In this document: piece after piece, positions 1 to 9,700 of the stretch
Numbering within the stretch: position 1 is the first letter of the stretch
Layout of the letters: each line of letters begins with the position of its first letter
Source: Penium margaritaceum
Taxonomy: Eukaryota > Streptophyta > Zygnematophyceae > Desmidiales > Peniaceae
Direction: 5' to 3'
NCBI GenBank assembly: GCA_023375785.1
Contig: SZWC01003863.1
Span: 110,859 to 174,858, forward strand
DNA: 64,000 nucleotides
The notes under the pieces: generated by a model
What the model was told of the DNA's origin: nothing
The model's input: the letters and a program-made list of their open reading frames with translations, nothing else
Database searches by the model: none
Translations under genes and position numbers: made by a program

Positions 1-689
1 TCCGAACTTGTAGTTGTTGCGATCGAGCAACACCTTCATCCACCAGAACCCCCTTGGCCTTTGAGTGCTTTTCTACCAGTCGTAGCATCCACCGTTGCAT
101 CATGAGGAGCCGCATGACACTCTCCTAGCAGCCAAACTATTGCTAGTGGCTTCGGTTAGCCCCACGCAATGCCTCATCCTCACTTTGCCGATGTGGCAAA
201 GTGAGATCCTGTCTCCTTCACGACCAAACCGGTCCCGGACTCCAAGCATGCAACCAGTCCCGGTCAATGAAGAAGAATTAGTCATCCATTGGGCACATAC
301 AAAGAAACACACTGCACGCAGTACCACCCATATGGATAGGTTGCTTGACAAGAGGAAGCACCTATCCATATGGATAGGTGCTTGACCAATAAATACATCT
401 GCTTCACCGCCAATGCCCCCTCCATGGCGCGATGTCAGCCTCCTCCTTGCAGTCAAGTTTTCGTAGAAGTTGTAACCCGCGCAGCTAACCAATAGACCGC
501 GGAGCTTCCTCCGACCCCTAGAATCCCAAAACCGGAATCCCAAGAACCAGCTCTAGGGCGAGCCCTAGTAGTGCCAGGTCCTCCTTCAACCCGCAACAGC
601 AAAAAAATAGCACCATAGAATGCAAACACCATTCCGGACTGGTGCTGATTTTGTGGATGAAGAATGTACAATAGTATAAAACCTGTCCC
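1..689. other. non-coding flank of gypsy remnant
   Basis: No coding domain is recognisable here. Bases about 100-165 resemble bases about 1858-1915 in the LTR of the gypsy remnant (shared core CTCTCCTAGCAGC, with the same flanking order), so this may be the start of its 3' LTR after loss of pol, or another family copy. The similarity is short and I could not extend it with confidence. The stretch also holds a perfect 28-bp palindrome described separately. Confidence 0.35.
356..383. repeat. perfect 28-bp palindrome
   Basis: The sequence reads the same on both strands for 28 bases around the centre CATATG, with arms AAGCACCTATCCAT. The right half plus its flank (CATATGGATAGGT, then GCTTGAC) also occurs just upstream at about 328-349, so the palindrome looks like an inverted duplication of a short local segment. 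It would form a 14-bp hairpin stem. No transposase gene or matching target duplication was seen. Confidence 0.85.
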
Positions 690-1746
690 TCACTGATGTT
701 GCCCAATGCCCTGCTTTGCCTTGCACTTGGGGTAGTCCTTCCTGCTATTACCCTCCTTGCCGCAGCACCAAAATTTGGCCCTTGGTCCATGTTGCCTATC
801 CAAACCCCGCCGGTTCCCTTGGATCGCATCCACTTCCATGGGCACAACCTGATCTGGCTGCTCTACCCAAGATTTTCCTGCAAATCCACTGCGGCTTGCA
901 TCATAGTCGGCTGAGTTGAAGCGTTCTACTACCAAAACTAGCTCTATAAAGGTCTGCAACCCAAGAACCGCAAGTTCTCGTTGGATGTACGGCTTCTAGT
1001 AGTCATGGTAGCGGTCGTAAGCCTCCGTGTCCGAGAGGTCGTTGAAGTGTGCCACCAATGCCATGAAGCATGAGATCTAGTCCTGGACCGATTCGTCTTG
1101 CTTGACGTGTTTGATTTTGTCACATGTATCTTTGCTGCCATTGAGGAGGTCAAACACGCGCCTGGAGCACGGTCTCGAACTGGTCCCACGTCTCTGGCTT
1201 CTCCGTCAACACCCGCGCACCAAGCTGCACTTCCCGTCCCAATGGTAGAACCAGAAATGGCTGAAGCCGTTGCCCGGTCCCAAGCCCGTCCGGCAACCCA
1301 TCGGTGTTCCACCGACATAATGCCGACACCAGTACATCGACATTCCTCGGAGCAGCATAGGTGCATACTCCAGTCTCGTGGCATCTTCTCCCATGAAAAC
1401 ACCCATCGCCGTGAAGTACAGATTCACTCCCACGCATTGTCCCTGCTGGTATAAAACTCTGGATCCTTCAGCTTGAGCCACTAAAAGGTAGGTGCTGATG
1501 CCAATGCGACAACCTCCAACGCACTGCTCGCTTGGCCGACGTACCTCGCCTCAACCTCCACACGCAACTGCTGGTTCTCTTGGTACAACTTGTCAAGAGC
1601 ACGCCGGAACTCCTCCATGAGGAAGGCTTGGTCGTATGCTGCCGCTGCCATGCTTTCAGTCGTGACAAGAAAATTTCTAGCCAAACGTAGTGTGGCGGAT
1701 CTGCTCGTTCCCTTGGATCTGTTCAAAGCCAAGCGAATGACCATGC
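690..1746 (-). pseudogene. Ty3/gypsy gag remnant (Gy1)
   Basis: The gag structural polyprotein of a gypsy retrotransposon would form the cytoplasmic particle that packages element RNA. Reading downward from 1746, the frames give a helical start (AYDQAFLMEEFRRALDKLYQ), a capsid-like middle containing ETWDQFETVLQARV, and a C-terminal part with PMEVDAIQ followed by a degraded zinc knuckle (CGKEGNSRKDYPK) at about 718-776. In that knuckle the His and flanking Cys positions have become Asn, Phe and Tyr. At least three frame changes are needed to connect the pieces. The methionine that opens the longest upstream frame lies inside the tRNA-binding site and is not a true start. No protease or RT follows before the window edge. 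The gypsy assignment is by motif only. Confidence 0.7.
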
Positions 1747-1758
1747 GTTCTGATACCA
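1747..1758 (-). other. primer-binding site, initiator-Met type (Gy1)
   Basis: The minus strand reads TGGTATCAGAAC, matching the 3' end complement of plant initiator tRNA-Met at 11 of 12 bases against TGGTATCAGAGC. It sits two bases from the LTR edge and just upstream of gag, as expected for priming minus-strand DNA synthesis. Confidence 0.75.
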
Positions 1759-1760
1759 CA

Positions 1761-2580
1761 TGTGGACCGAGGGGTACCCGGCGTGATGGTCATACGCCGA
1801 TCCCTTGGGATAACCCTCCCAATCCTTGACCCCTTGGTGTGTGGGCTAACCCTTGAGATGCCGCACGACCCTCTCCTAGCAGCAAGACCTCTGCTAGTGA
1901 CTGAGGTTCCCACCGTGAGACTCTACCGGCGACGTTTACACCAAGGTGCGCTGTGGAAGAGTTGTAGGAACGAATAGACGTTTGCAAGGAAATGCTTGGA
2001 ATACAAGGAGAGTTGGGCAAGGAGTGAATCCTTCAACTTGATGTATCAGTACATGGCAAATGTAAAAATTCTTGGGTCATATTGGCATGCCTAGAACAAC
2101 CCCTAGGTTTCCTTATGTACTAGCCCCTATGAGCCAGCCGAAAACCCCTCAGTGCTCCAAAGCCCTCCACCAAGGCGCACTCATGCATATAATACATGCA
2201 TTTTGTAGTACACACCACAAGCTTTCAAATTTATCAAAGGACACCTCAATCTGTGGAGAAACGGTTGTGTTATGGCCGTTTGAGTGCTCTACGCGTGATT
2301 GCTGCTGATAGCACCGCCACAGCCACCCGAAACGTCGTTGCTTGCGAATGTTCCTCCAGCCGCCATCCCAAATCTTCCATGGCCACCAATGAACCTTGCC
2401 TCATTGGCTAAGCGTCCATTTAGGGCAGTTTGGCTGTAGTGGGCGAGAAAGTCGTTTTGCCTCGTTAGGGTCGAACCGGTGCTCCTGGCCATTTTCTGGA
2501 CGCGCACAACCCAACTTTGCCCGGCCGTATTTTTCTGGTCCTTACACCACATGACACAGTTCTTGGACCAAACCTGCATT
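1761..2580 (-). repeat. putative 5' LTR of Gy1
   Basis: The LTR lies directly upstream of the PBS on the minus strand and its inner end is CA (TG at 1761 on the plus strand). The segment has no recognisable coding domain and abuts the RNase H fragment of the copia pile at about 2590. The outer boundary is not defined because the second LTR cannot be aligned reliably, so 2580 is only the point where the neighbouring element begins. A short match to about 100-165 is the sole hint of a partner LTR. Confidence 0.45.
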
Positions 2581-2589
2581 GCTTCTTAA

Positions 2590-2916
2590 TTGAATTACAA
2601 TCATGGCCTTAGACAAGGTGTTTGATGCCTTTACAGTGATGAAAACACCGCCTCGACTGGCGATACCCATAACACAACCTCAACTTCTTCCGTAGAATGT
2701 GCTCGCATACAAAGTGATGCTCAATGCTGATGTGATTCATACAAGAATGATACATGTCATCATGCTCAGCGATTGCCTTTGTGCTCTGATTATCGTAGCT
2801 CATAGTGATGCACCGGATGGGGACATGTAACTGTTGAAGCATGCAAAAAAGGCACATGTTTCTACACGTACCTGCAACGAGTACAACGAACTCGGCCTCA
2901 CTCGAGTTGCGAGCAA
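2590..2916 (-). pseudogene. Cop-H RNase H, C-terminal piece
   Basis: This is the last third of a copia RNase H domain, which removes the RNA strand during reverse transcription. The minus strand from 2916 gives RNSSEAEFVVLVAG (family motif SSTEAEY-AL), then DNQSTKAIAEH (family DNQSAIALA) and HISIEHHFVCEHI (family KHIDIRYHFIRE). There is a frame change near 2860. Its upstream edge is exactly the end of the Cop-N LTR. The 5 bases AGCAA at 2912-2916 recur at 20553-20557 beside the RNase H middle piece, so the two pieces were once continuous. Confidence 0.85.
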
Positions 2917-3757
2917 GGCTAAAATTAGTCTAGGACATGCAGTTCCATGCTGGATGTGACTTGAGCTTTGGTGGTAAGCGGGAAAATGAGAGCACCAAGA
3001 TTTGGCTAAGTCTCAAACGCATAGACTATTAATCATGGAGAGAATTACAATGAGCCCAACATAGAGCTTATGCATTGGGGAAACTAGCGGCTAGTCCACA
3101 AGGCCCCGTCATCCCCGTCGCACCAAATGGCATAGACTGGGAATACACATGTCACAGAACATGAAACCATATACTGGAGGTCGCCTGAGGCATTAGAACA
3201 GTCAACCATGTGCCCGGGTCTCGACTGTGAAGAAAATGTCCAATATGCCCCAAACACATCCAAACCCTCAGGTGACACACTAGCATCACCAACTAGCAAG
3301 CTAGGCGAGTTGAGGCCTCCCGAGACGCTGGAACATGTAATCGGGTGTCTGGTTCTCATCCACATGCAGACTACACATGTCTAACAGAAGTTCAACAAAG
3401 ACTCGATCAATTTGTGCTGGGTCTCCCAAGGTACCCATGCAAATCACAGTGTACCCGGGTACACGATGGTTGTGTACAGTGGTCTTGACCACACAGATAG
3501 TACACAACCTATCAGAGACAACATGCGGTAAATATCTTTGGGGTCTCCCGGAGAACTGGCTCAAACCACCAAGTGTCTGGGTCCCGACCACCGAGAGTAC
3601 TCTATAAAACATGCATGGGTGAACTACGTGGCTAGAATGCACCATGTGTGTCAAAGGACAAATGTAGCTAATAGAGAAGAATCAGCACAAACTAGGAAGC
3701 TCCCACTTCATACACGAGTGCATGAAAATCAGACAGCTCAAAGCCCAAACACTAACA
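2917..3757 (-). repeat. Cop-N 3' LTR
   Basis: On the minus strand it starts TGTTAGTGTTTGGGC at 3757 and matches the LTR at 19760-20552 along its full length with many substitutions and small indels. The inner/outer edge at 2917 reads GGCT where the other copy has TGCC, so the terminal dinucleotide has decayed. It is flanked by AGCAA on the low side. Confidence 0.85.
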
Positions 3758-4482
3758 CTCACTCTGGGCCGCAAGAGCTGTGAACAAGGTGCTAGCTGGG
3801 ATTATAAGTACACTCCTCCTCAATGAGAGAAGATGTGCCCAGTTAACTATGCCATCCTACATGCAGAAGGCGACAAAACTGTCGCCTGCAGGGAACAATA
3901 CACCCCCCTCTTGCTCAACCGATCCTGGAAAGAACAATGAAGAAATGGCTACTCATGAGAGTAGTTATAGATGTGAAATCATCGTCAAATAAATGAGGAT
4001 GAAGCTAACATAGCTACCATGTGAACAACTCACTCATGCATTGTCTAATGCCTAGCACTCACCAACTCTAGATTGGTGTGCAAAACGTACTTTGGCCTCA
4101 CCTCACAAATATGGAAGCTGCCAGAGATCCCATATGACAGGGTCTAGGGTATCATTCTCATCGGCCACAGAGGGTGTAGGGGTGGAAAATATGATGCCGA
4201 ATGCTCCATTGCCGGGAGAGGAGAGAGAGGCTAACTCCCTCATATCTAGCAGCTACCAGAGGTCCCAACTAGCAGACTCTAATACTATGGGTGCGGAGAA
4301 GATGGTGGTGTATGCTCCTGAAGTAGAGGATGAGGACGAGGCCGATTCTGTGTCTGTGGCGCTCGTCGGTGCAGTTGGTACATCAATGGCACACTCAAAA
4401 TTTTGCATATACTCCTGAGCTACGGCCAAATTATCATGGAGAAGAGAGGCATGCTCACGCATCTTGGCGTGATGCTCCTGAG
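3758..4482 (-). other. Cop-N 3' internal segment with short coding remnant
   Basis: Between the Cop-N 3' LTR and the Cop-1 insertion there is no recognised domain. The minus-strand frame below 4482 is open to about 4253. It begins with a charged helical stretch (EHHAKMREHASLLHDNLAVA) followed by a Ser/Thr/Ala-rich tail (TESASSSSSTSG). The same order of features, short helix then Ser-rich tail, occurs at about 11446-11800 in Cop-N and near 33.5 kb in Cop-H. Function unknown. No clear polypurine tract precedes the LTR (best candidate CCCAGAGTGAG at 3758-3768). Confidence 0.4.
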
Positions 4483-5107
4483 TGATGTAAATTGGGGCAG
4501 CCCTCAGGGAGGTGATCAGGCACACCAAGAGCCGCCTAGGCAGGACCAATTGTGTGTGAGAGGGAGTTGCAGGTTGCAATGACAGAAATTACAGAAGAAA
4601 ATGTAGGCTTTCAAAAAATGTGAATATCTGAATCAACGCTTGAGTGAGAAAGTATATCATTACAGCTTTCTACCAAGCCCTTGTATGCCTCATTTAGCCA
4701 AGGGAGCACTGAGATACACTCTATCAGAGTTGACCCTCTAGCACACCCTCCTAACCTAGCTGGATGAAAATTATGTCTTCAACGACTTGCACGGCCAATA
4801 ATCATGGAGTGGTCTTTCCTTGAAGGCACGTGGAGGCCCTACAGCCGTATTTTCTCCTTGAAGGTTGCTCTCAGCCGTCCTGGCCAATAATTCTGCTGCC
4901 TTTTGTGCTGAAAGTGCTCAGGTGGTCACTTGAAACCGACCCATGATCTCCAAACTTTGGAATTCCATTTCTCACTCAAACGAACTACAAATTGAGTTCC
5001 GTGGAGTGCATTGGAACCTGTAAAACATCCTCTATGCAACTGTTATGCCAGATAATTTTTATCGAGTAATCTATATTTGTCACTTTTTGGCACCCTCATT
5101 TCCATCA
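4483..5107 (-). repeat. Cop-1 3' LTR
   Basis: The minus strand begins TGATGGAAATGAGGG at 5107 and ends TTTACATCA at 4483, giving the terminal inverted pair TGATG/CATCA. It begins immediately after a polypurine tract and about 25 bases from the end of the RNase H frame. The lowest 235 bases match the 5' LTR remnant at 9247-9481 with roughly one difference per eight bases by eye. Confidence 0.75.
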
Positions 5108-5119
5108 TTCTCCCACTTT
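5108..5119 (-). other. polypurine tract of Cop-1
   Basis: The minus strand reads AAAGTGGGAGAA directly before the 3' LTR start. It is the expected primer for plus-strand DNA synthesis. Confidence 0.7.
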
Positions 5120-5132
5120 GCGAGAAAAAAGA

Positions 5133-5830
5133 TCACACAAGTCGGCACTGTCCTCTCAGCTGCTGAAAGTGCTGTACTGCCAGCATCTTGGTCAGGAAGG
5201 CTGCCAACATCATGCTTGAAGGGCAGAATTTGATCTGCACCACGTGCTTCGCCACGAGCTCGCAGATGAAATGGTACTGCAGGTCGATGTGCTTGGTGCA
5301 GGCGTGAAACTCTGCATTCTTGGTCAGAGCAATGGCGCTCATGTTGTCACAGTAAATTATAGTTACTCTGGTCTGCTACTGTCCAAGGCTTTCCAGCAGC
5401 TCAAGCAGCCACACGGCTTCCTTTGCTGCTGCACTCATGGCGATGTACTCTGGTTCGGTGGAGGAGAGGGTGACACACTCTTGTTTCTTGCTCCTCCAGC
5501 TGATTGCACCTCCCTGAAGCACAAATGCGAACCCACTGGTCGACCTCCTTATGTCCAGATTACCTCCCCAATCTGCATTGCTGTAGCCGATGAGGATGGG
5601 GCTATTTTTTCCGTTAAAGTTGAGGAAAAGGCTGCTGTTGTTGTCGAGGTAGCACAGCACACGCTCAACCGCCTACCAATGTGGTACGTCCGGATCCATG
5701 CAAAACTTTCTGAGAACTCCCACTGCTTGGCTGATGTCAAGGCGCGTGCCAACTGTTGCATACACGAGGTTCCCAACTGCTGCTTGGTACGGCAATGCTT
5801 CCATGCGGCTGCTCTCTTGCATGCCATGGG
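5133..5830 (-). pseudogene. Cop-1 RNase H
   Basis: Copia-type RNase H. From about 5660 the minus strand gives ILIGYSNADWGGNLDIRRST, in which the family Asp has become Asn in the YSxADW motif. AISWRSKKQ and TLSSTEPEYIAMSAAAKEAV follow, then in another frame MSAIALTKNAEFHACTKHID and HFICELV. The frame breaks near 5342-5376. The region upstream to about 5830 carries the connection segment after RT. The C-terminal frame ends at 5133, about 25 bases before the LTR, so the 3' end is structurally complete. Confidence 0.85.
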
Positions 5831-5839
5831 GAGTCTACG

Positions 5840-6620
5840 GCATGCTCATCTTTGCTCCCAATTCAAATGGTTTTGCGGCTTTGCGCGCTCCTGCCATGTT
5901 GAAGCGCTTGACAATGTCCCTCACGTACATGCTCTACGATAACTCTAAATCCTGCTGCTGCCAGTCGCGCCTGACCTGAAGGCCAAGGTAGTAACTGAGC
6001 TCTCCCATGTATTTCATGTCAAACCTGGCAACAAGGGACTGCTTCACATCGTCCAAAAGACACATGGAGTCAGATTTAATGAGCAGATCATCAACATAGA
6101 GCAAGATGATGACCTGGCCTGCCTCTTGCAGGCACCCATAGGCAGCATGGCCAGCTTCACTACGCAGAAAACCAAGCCCAGCCACCTGCTCATCCATCTC
6201 GTGGTACCATGCTCGTGGTGCTTGCTTCAGACAGTAGAGGGTCTTCACAAGCTTGCACACCAAATCCTCCTTTCCATCCACCACATACCCCTCCGGATGC
6301 TCTACGTATACATCTTCCTTGAGATGACCATTCAGAATGCACATGTCACATTCATTTGGTGCACCTCCCAGTCCATAGCAGCAGCAAGAGTGAGGATCCC
6401 TCGTATGGATGGGAACTTTGTGACAGATGCAAATTTCTCATTGTAAACTCAGTCTGTGCATACGCCTTTGCAACCAGCCATGATTTGTACCTAAGCACAT
6501 GACTATCCGCACCATGCTTGCGCCTGAAGATCCACCGGCACCCGATCACCCGGTTGCCATGTTAAGCTTCCTCGAGGGTCCAGGTGACGTTATTCATGAG
6601 TGTACCATACTCCTTGTTTG
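5840..6620 (-). pseudogene. Cop-1 reverse transcriptase
   Basis: Copia RT, which would copy element RNA into DNA. The catalytic box LLYVDDLLI is intact (YVDD at 6087-6098). Upstream are YCLKQAPRAWYHEMDEQVAG and VEHPEGYV, and downstream GELSYYLGLQVRRDWQQQDL. The N-terminal finger part (CRWIFRRKHGADSHVLRYKS, LVAKAYAQ) is in another frame around 6352-6549, and the middle VDVKTAFLNG-type motif is damaged. At least two frameshifts make it inactive. Confidence 0.85.
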
Positions 6621-6749
6621 ATGCGGCACGCTAATCTGCCGCCTCGGTTCTGCGCTTGGCTTTGGTGAAGGTGGCTGGGTCACCAGTAACGGTGAGGAAA
6701 AGGAGCTCAAGGTCAGATGACTCTGTTGGTGTTGGAAAGGTGCACACGT

Positions 6750-7900
6750 TCAGCCACTCCCCTTGTTGCATCTGCTTCTTTGTAGGCCTCTCAGACAGTC
6801 GTAGCTGCTCCCCACTATCCTTTGCACCTTTGTTGAGGCACGCGGATCTTTGTGGCAGTTGTTGTACATTTCTTTGCTACTCCTCTTTGTCAGAATCGGC
6901 TGTTGATCCTTCTCCTTCTCCGCTCCATCCACTTCCTTGTTGATGCCGCTATCACCACCATCTTCCGCACCACCCTCTTCTGTTATCGTCTCTTCTCCTA
7001 CTTCAAGTACAAGTGCGGGAGCAACTGGACCTGCAGACGTAGGGCTCCAAGTCCAATCCTTCACATCCTCTTGAAAGACCACGTCACGGCATCCCATGGT
7101 GTCGTAGCCGAGGAAGGCGGCCTTCACCGACTTCATGTCCAGCTTGTTACGGCTGCCGGCAAGCATGTGTACGAATGCGCCACACCTGAATACTTTCAGG
7201 TATGTCACGATTGGCTTGCGTCCCTTCTACGCCTCCTCCAATGTCATCAGCAGCACGGCGCGCGTGGAACTCCGGTTTTTCAGGTAAAAAACAGTGTTTT
7301 CCGCTTATGTCCAAAAGGTTGACGGGAGCTCCGTGTCTTGGAGCATGCTGCGAACACGCTCCATGAGTCTACGGTTTGTGCATTCAGTTGTGGTGTTCTA
7401 GGTAGAATGACCTCGTGCCTGATCATGGAACGCTTGAGGAAGTTGCAGAAATCATTGGAGAGGTACTCTCCTCCACCATCGGTGCGAAGCACCTTCAACC
7501 GTCTACCACTCTCATTCTGTGCAGTAGGAATCCACACCTTGAAAGCATCAAAACACTCATATTTTCCAGCCAGGAAGGACACCCACGTCTTCCTCGATTT
7601 GTCACCAATGAACGTGACAAAGTACAACTTGTCGGACAAGGATTGAGATGCAATGGGGGAGCAAAATTCAGAGTGGACGAGTGAGAGAAGCTCAGCCACC
7701 CCCTTTCCTTCCCCCACAAAAGGAGAACGGGCTTGCTTCCCTTCAATGCACCTCTCACAAGCCGATGCTCTTGGCTGCTTCACTCCCTTGAGCTCCAGGC
7801 CACGGACCATCTGCTCCATGAAGATGATTGCACCAAAGCCGAGGTGACCAAGCCGGCGGTGCCACAGGCCGATATCGTGTTTTTCCTCTCTTGCTGCCAA
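6750..7900 (-). pseudogene. Cop-1 pre-integrase and integrase
   Basis: The minus strand from 7900 opens with the zinc-binding pre-integrase motif LWHRRLGH and CERCIEGKQ (HHCC type). The core follows (LYFVTFIGDKSRKTW, then RTDGGGEYLS). The first catalytic Asp lies in a motif that normally reads HSDVCGP but here reads HSEFCSP, so Asp is replaced by Glu. The second Asp (RTDGGGEY) is kept. The third catalytic region after PRTPQLNAQT is scrambled by a frameshift. The C-terminal part (YLKVFRCGAFVHM, AAFLGYD) is in a separate frame at 6750-7208 and ends in an acidic linker towards RT. Confidence 0.8.
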
Positions 7901-7903
7901 CGC

Positions 7904-8370
7904 TTAGTCAGCTTCCTTCCCTGATGCCACATAGAGATGGTAAACTCCATCTTCCTTGTCCGCTTTTGCAAGCACACGGACTGTACGAGCAAGGATGGTG
8001 TAGCCATCATTCTCAAAGTGAACTTGCATGCCTTCGGCGATAAGAGATGAGAGAGAGTGGAGGTTAGCTGCCAGCCCCGGAACATGGAGTACCCCCTTCA
8101 CATGACGTTCCATGTGCTTACCCTCAACAAAAGCACAAAACACAATCTCACCCTCCCCAATCCCATTTGCGCATGGTTGTCCCCCATGTACAGTCGATAA
8201 GGTTCAATGGCGGTGTTGACAATGAACCACTCTTGGCGACATGTCATGTTCCGTGTGGCTCTCGAGTCCATGATACAGAACAAGGGAGTGTTGTCGGAGA
8301 CGTGCATTATCCAGATGGTTGTCATGAATTCACTCTCCCAATCTACTGCATTCACAGAAGCGCCGGACTG
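7904..8370 (-). pseudogene. Cop-1 aspartic protease
   Basis: Retropepsin-type protease that would cleave the Gag-Pol polyprotein. The active-site motif is IMDSRATRNMT where the family has DSGATRHMT, so the essential Gly after DS is lost. The following YMGDNHAQMGLG and GVLHVPGLAANLHSLSSL are typical of the copia protease and its spacer. Two frames overlap at about 8100-8140. Confidence 0.8.
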
Positions 8371-8373
8371 CTT

Positions 8374-9160
8374 TTACGCTCCCACTCTAGCTGCAAGGTC
8401 CGCCTTCATCTTCAAGCATTCACGTACCCAATGGCCCGGCTTCTTGCAATAATGACAGTTCCCCTTTTTCTTCCCCTCCTCCACCATTGCTCCTCGTTGG
8501 TGCAGCACCAACCCCATGACCACAGTTGGTGATGAGAGAGACATCCAGTCCGCTTCTACCCTCCTCTCCCTTGTGTTGCTCCTCCTCCAACAGTAGGCTC
8601 TCCTCCACATCGTTGAGGGAGAGCTTGTCGCCACGCTGATCCAGGGAAAAAATGAGAGGAGTGTAGCTGCTAGGAAGGCCGGAGAGGATGGTTAGCATGA
8701 GCACACGCTCCTTGCGTGTCCTCAATTTCAGAAAGCTGGTCGGAGAGAGACACCACAATGTTGATGTAGTCAATCATAGATCCAGGCTCATCCATCTTCA
8801 CAATGTGAAAGTGATAATGCAGCTGCATATTCATGAGGATTGACTTGGAAGCATAACTGGATTCAAGATTTTCCCAAGCCTCCTTTGGCCTGAAGAAGCC
8901 ACGGACAAGGAGTTGCTATCGTTCCGCGAGGTAGAAGTAGATGTGGCAAGGGCGCGGTCGCGCTTCTCGCGATGGATACGGGCCTCATCAAGTGAGAGAG
9001 AGGACTGAGCCAGATCCTCCTCACTCACAAGGCTCCAGAGTCCAATCTCCATCATCACCATCTTCATGTTGATGCTCCAGTTAAAGAATTTTTGCCTTTG
9101 AACTTGGTGATGTTGACGCCAGCCACCACAGAAGCGGATGTCGCCATGGCAGTGCAAGAC
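8374..9160 (-). pseudogene. Cop-1 gag with zinc knuckle
   Basis: Copia gag. The N-terminal part is recognisable from about 9150: the minus strand reads through NFFNWSINMKMVMMEIGLW (family FxNWxxxMxxxLxxxxLW) in two frames. A capsid middle includes MLTILSGLPSSYTPLIFSLD. An intact CCHC zinc knuckle, CHYCKKPGHWVREC, lies at 8416-8457. Frames change near 8775-8830 and within the knuckle region, so full-length Gag cannot be made. Confidence 0.85.
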
Positions 9161-9233
9161 TCAGTCCACAAACGGCTCTCTCACAACACAGGGTACAAGG
9201 AATACCTTAAGGATGATGCAAGGCCTTGTTCTA

Positions 9234-9245
9234 GCTCTGATGCAA
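9234..9245 (-). other. primer-binding site of Cop-1
   Basis: The minus strand reads TTGCATCAGAGC, 10 of 12 bases matching the plant initiator-Met PBS TGGTATCAGAGC. It is one base from the LTR edge at 9247. Confidence 0.65.
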
Positions 9246-9246
9246 C

Positions 9247-9481
9247 TGATGTAAACTGGGGCAGCCCTCAGGGAAGTGATCAGGCTCACCAAGAGCCACC
9301 TAGGCAGGACCAACTGTGTGTAAGAGGGAGTTGCAGGTTGCACAGACAGAAATTACGGAAGCAAATGTAGGTTTAGATGAGATCGCAAATATCTGAATGA
9401 ACTCTTGAGTGAGAAACTAAATCATCACAGCTTTCTAACAAGCTCCTATATGCCTCATCTGGCCAAGGAAGCACTGAGATA
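9247..9481 (-). repeat. Cop-1 5' LTR, inner part only
   Basis: Bases 9247-9481 match 4483-4716 of the 3' LTR. Beyond about 9481 the match ends and the sequence becomes an 88-bp tandem/inverted repeat. About 390 bases of the outer LTR, including its promoter end, are therefore missing. Confidence 0.75.
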
Positions 9482-9700
9482 GTGCTCCGTATCTTAGTGT
9501 GAGCTAAGGGATGCAGAGGAGTGGTTGTGTGCACACAACCACTATCTCAGCCAAGGGAGCACTGAGATAGTGCTCCGTATCTTAGTGTGAGCTAAGGGAT
9601 GCAGAGGAGTGGTTGTGTGCACACAACCACTATCTCAGCCAAGGGAGCACTGAGATAGTGCACACAATCACTCCTATGCATCCCTTTGCTCACACTTTCT
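9463..9700. repeat. 88-bp tandem repeat with palindromic core (fold-back)
   Basis: Two full units of 88 bp start at 9463 and 9551, and a third partial unit starts at 9639. Each full unit carries a perfect 24-bp palindrome around GTGTGCACAC (9520-9543 and 9608-9631). Bases about 9498-9535 are the reverse complement, with few mismatches, of 9658-9695, which is Cop-N internal sequence. The LTR-derived CCAAGGRAGC piece is also flanked by CACTATCTCAG and its inverse CTGAGATAGTG. This is a compound inverted duplication at the Cop-1/Cop-N boundary. Confidence 0.85.

Larger units (their letters stand above)
4483..9481 (-). mobile_element. Cop-1: copia element nested in Cop-N
   Basis: A Ty1/copia element in standard order on the minus strand: 5' LTR remnant (9247-9481), PBS, gag, protease, integrase, RT, RNase H, polypurine tract and 3' LTR (4483-5107). 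All coding domains are recognisable but frameshifts separate gag, integrase and RT. The 3' LTR is bounded TGATG...CATCA. The outer part of the 5' LTR is missing and replaced by a fold-back repeat (9463-9700). The bases CTGAG precede the 3' LTR edge (4478-4482) and also follow the point near 9473, but they are part of the LTR-matching sequence there, so I do not claim a target duplication. Confidence 0.8.

Noticed and set aside
4483-4708. Short (about 226 bp) Cop-1 LTR with target duplication CTGAG
   Set aside because: CTGAG does follow the match in both copies, but the polypurine tract at 5108-5119 next to the RNase H end and the TGATG/CATCA ends support a 625-bp LTR. The CTGAGATA there is part of the aligned LTR.
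5244-5942. 232-residue plus-strand frame as a gene
   Set aside because: It is the antisense shadow of the Cop-1 RNase H and RT connection region, which has clear domain motifs on the minus strand.
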